This document shows, in pieces, positions 63,240 through 64,000 of a stretch of 64,000 nt of DNA (position 1 is the stretch's first letter; every line of letters starts with the position of its first letter). A model generated the notes under the pieces. The model saw only the letters and a list, made by a program, of their open reading frames with translations. It made no database searches and was not told the origin of the DNA. This DNA comes from Aphelocoma coerulescens (taxonomy: Eukaryota; Chordata; Aves; Passeriformes; Corvidae): positions 62,001 through 126,000 of the forward strand of contig NW_027183505.1 of assembly GCF_041296385.1 (NCBI RefSeq), written 5' to 3'. The position numbers were made by a program, and so were the translations under genes.

Positions 63240-64000
63240 GTAGAAAGGGGACATCGTTCCAGGCAGCCTGTACTGAGCATGTGGCTCCTGAGTGGGGTTT
63301 GTTGTTTAGGAAACCTGCTCCGGCTTTTCCATTCTTTCCTTCCAAACAGGAAAACTTCTCCTGGGGCTGTGTGCAGGCAGAGCCCTGAGGAGAGCAGGTG
63401 GCACATGGTGCGCTGGGCTGGGACAGCCAGCTGCAGAGCTCAAGGGAAGAAGCCCAAAGTGTCACAATGGCTCCTTGCCTTCACATGCAACACCTGGGTC
63501 ACAATGGTCTCCTTGATTCCATGAGGCCCCACTGTGTCACAATGGCTCCTTGGTTCCATCAGGTTCCGCAGTGTCACCATGGTCTCCTTTGATCCGCACT
63601 GTCATCATGGACAATTGGTTCCATGAGGCCCCGCAGTGTCACAATGGTCCCTTGCTTCCATAGGTTTGATGTTGTAACAATGGACTCCTTGCTTCTATGA
63701 GCTAGCCTGCTTTTTGCAGAGGTGTCTTTGGTTCCAACAAGGCCCCGCTGTGTCTCAGTGCACCCTGGCTTCCATGTGGATGTGGAGTATCACAAAGGCT
63801 CCTTGGTTCCACCAGGTCCTGCTGTGTCACAATGGGTCCTGTGGTCCCTGAGGCCCTCCAAAGTCATCGTGAAGGCTTGCTTCCATGAGGTTCCATTATG
63901 TGCCAGTGGTCATCTTGGTTCCAGGAGTTTCCTTAGTGTCACAATGCTCTCCATGCTTCCTTTAGGCCCTGCTTTGCCACAATGGTCCCCTTGTTTCCAT
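63240..64000. repeat. Monomer 30, partial, L1 left half, 761 bp
   Basis: The window cuts this copy inside minisatellite copy 15, which begins near 63975. The visible part is L1 (ggtttgatg, ggatgtgg), so the type can be A or B. Confidence 0.93.

Larger units (their letters stand above)
1..64000. repeat. Satellite array of ~2.18-kb monomers, head to tail
   Basis: The landmark starting at base 1 (gtagaaaggggacatcg) recurs 29 more times at intervals of 2,174-2,187 bp, always on the + strand, with no unrelated sequence between copies. Monomer lengths sum exactly to 63,239 bp plus a 761-bp partial copy. Monomers of the same type differ by only a few substitutions by eye; different types differ by roughly 10 to 40 substitutions and small indels. 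The array extends beyond both ends of the window. No transposase, reverse transcriptase, terminal repeat, rRNA or tRNA was seen. The family is not one I can name. Bird origin is an inference from the internal minisatellite motif. Confidence 0.97.

Noticed and set aside
1..64000. LTR retrotransposon or other mobile element as the source of the monomer
   Set aside because: No terminal repeats, primer-binding site, polypurine tract pairing, reverse transcriptase, integrase or transposase-like frame was found in any monomer.
1..64000. Pure assembly artefact (one monomer falsely multiplied)
   Set aside because: Monomers differ by type-specific indels and private substitutions in a structured order, which a simple collapse or stutter would not create. 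Copy number and long-range order still depend on the assembly.

Overview
The whole window is one uninterrupted head-to-tail tandem array with no convincing gene. It contains 29 complete monomers of about 2.18 kb (2,174-2,187 bp) and the first 761 bp of a 30th, all in the same orientation. The array runs off both ends of the window, so neither edge is seen. The DNA looks vertebrate: TG/CA-rich, CpG-poor, no bacterial-style coding density, many short polypyrimidine tracts. I favour a bird, possibly a passerine, because I recall the internal motif (core TGTCACAATGG plus CTCCTTGGTTCCATGAGG) as a dispersed bird repeat. That is memory, not a search result.

Each monomer has four zones, given in coordinates of monomer 1. 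Bases 1-220 are a non-repetitive leader. Bases 221-1017 are a degenerate minisatellite of 22 copies with a 36-39 bp period and three shortened 28-bp copies. Bases 1018-1219 are a non-repetitive segment almost invariant between monomers. Bases 1220-2182 are a right half with A/T- and C-homopolymers, two polypyrimidine-CAG tracts, a small palindrome and two EcoRI sites 22 bp apart.

Monomers fall into five recurring types, defined by a left-half allele (L1 or L2) and a right-half allele (R1 or R2). A = L1/R1; B = L1/R2; C and E = L2/R1; D = a private L1 variant/R2. The order is A A A A A B* B C D E A B C D E A/C D E A A A B* B C D E A B A A(partial). B* is a B without the usual 4-bp deletion at its right end.

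Three longer-range repeats follow. A B-C-D-E-A five-mer of exactly 10,896 bp occurs three times. A D-E-A three-mer of 6,540 bp is duplicated back to back. A block of about 17.45 kb (eight monomers) recurs about 34.88 kb further on. If the unit is re-cut in the conserved zone (about 880-1219), the five types mostly reduce to two families, alpha (R1 then L1) and beta (R2 then L2), with three explicit hybrid junctions. This makes the array a record of unequal exchange and gene conversion at several scales.

Open reading frames are many but short. They recur with the monomer, overlap on both strands and are resized by 1-4 bp indels between monomers, so I annotate none as coding. The likely nature is a satellite with higher-order repeat organisation. 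Its chromosomal location (centromere, sex chromosome, subtelomere or germline-restricted chromosome) cannot be read from the sequence.
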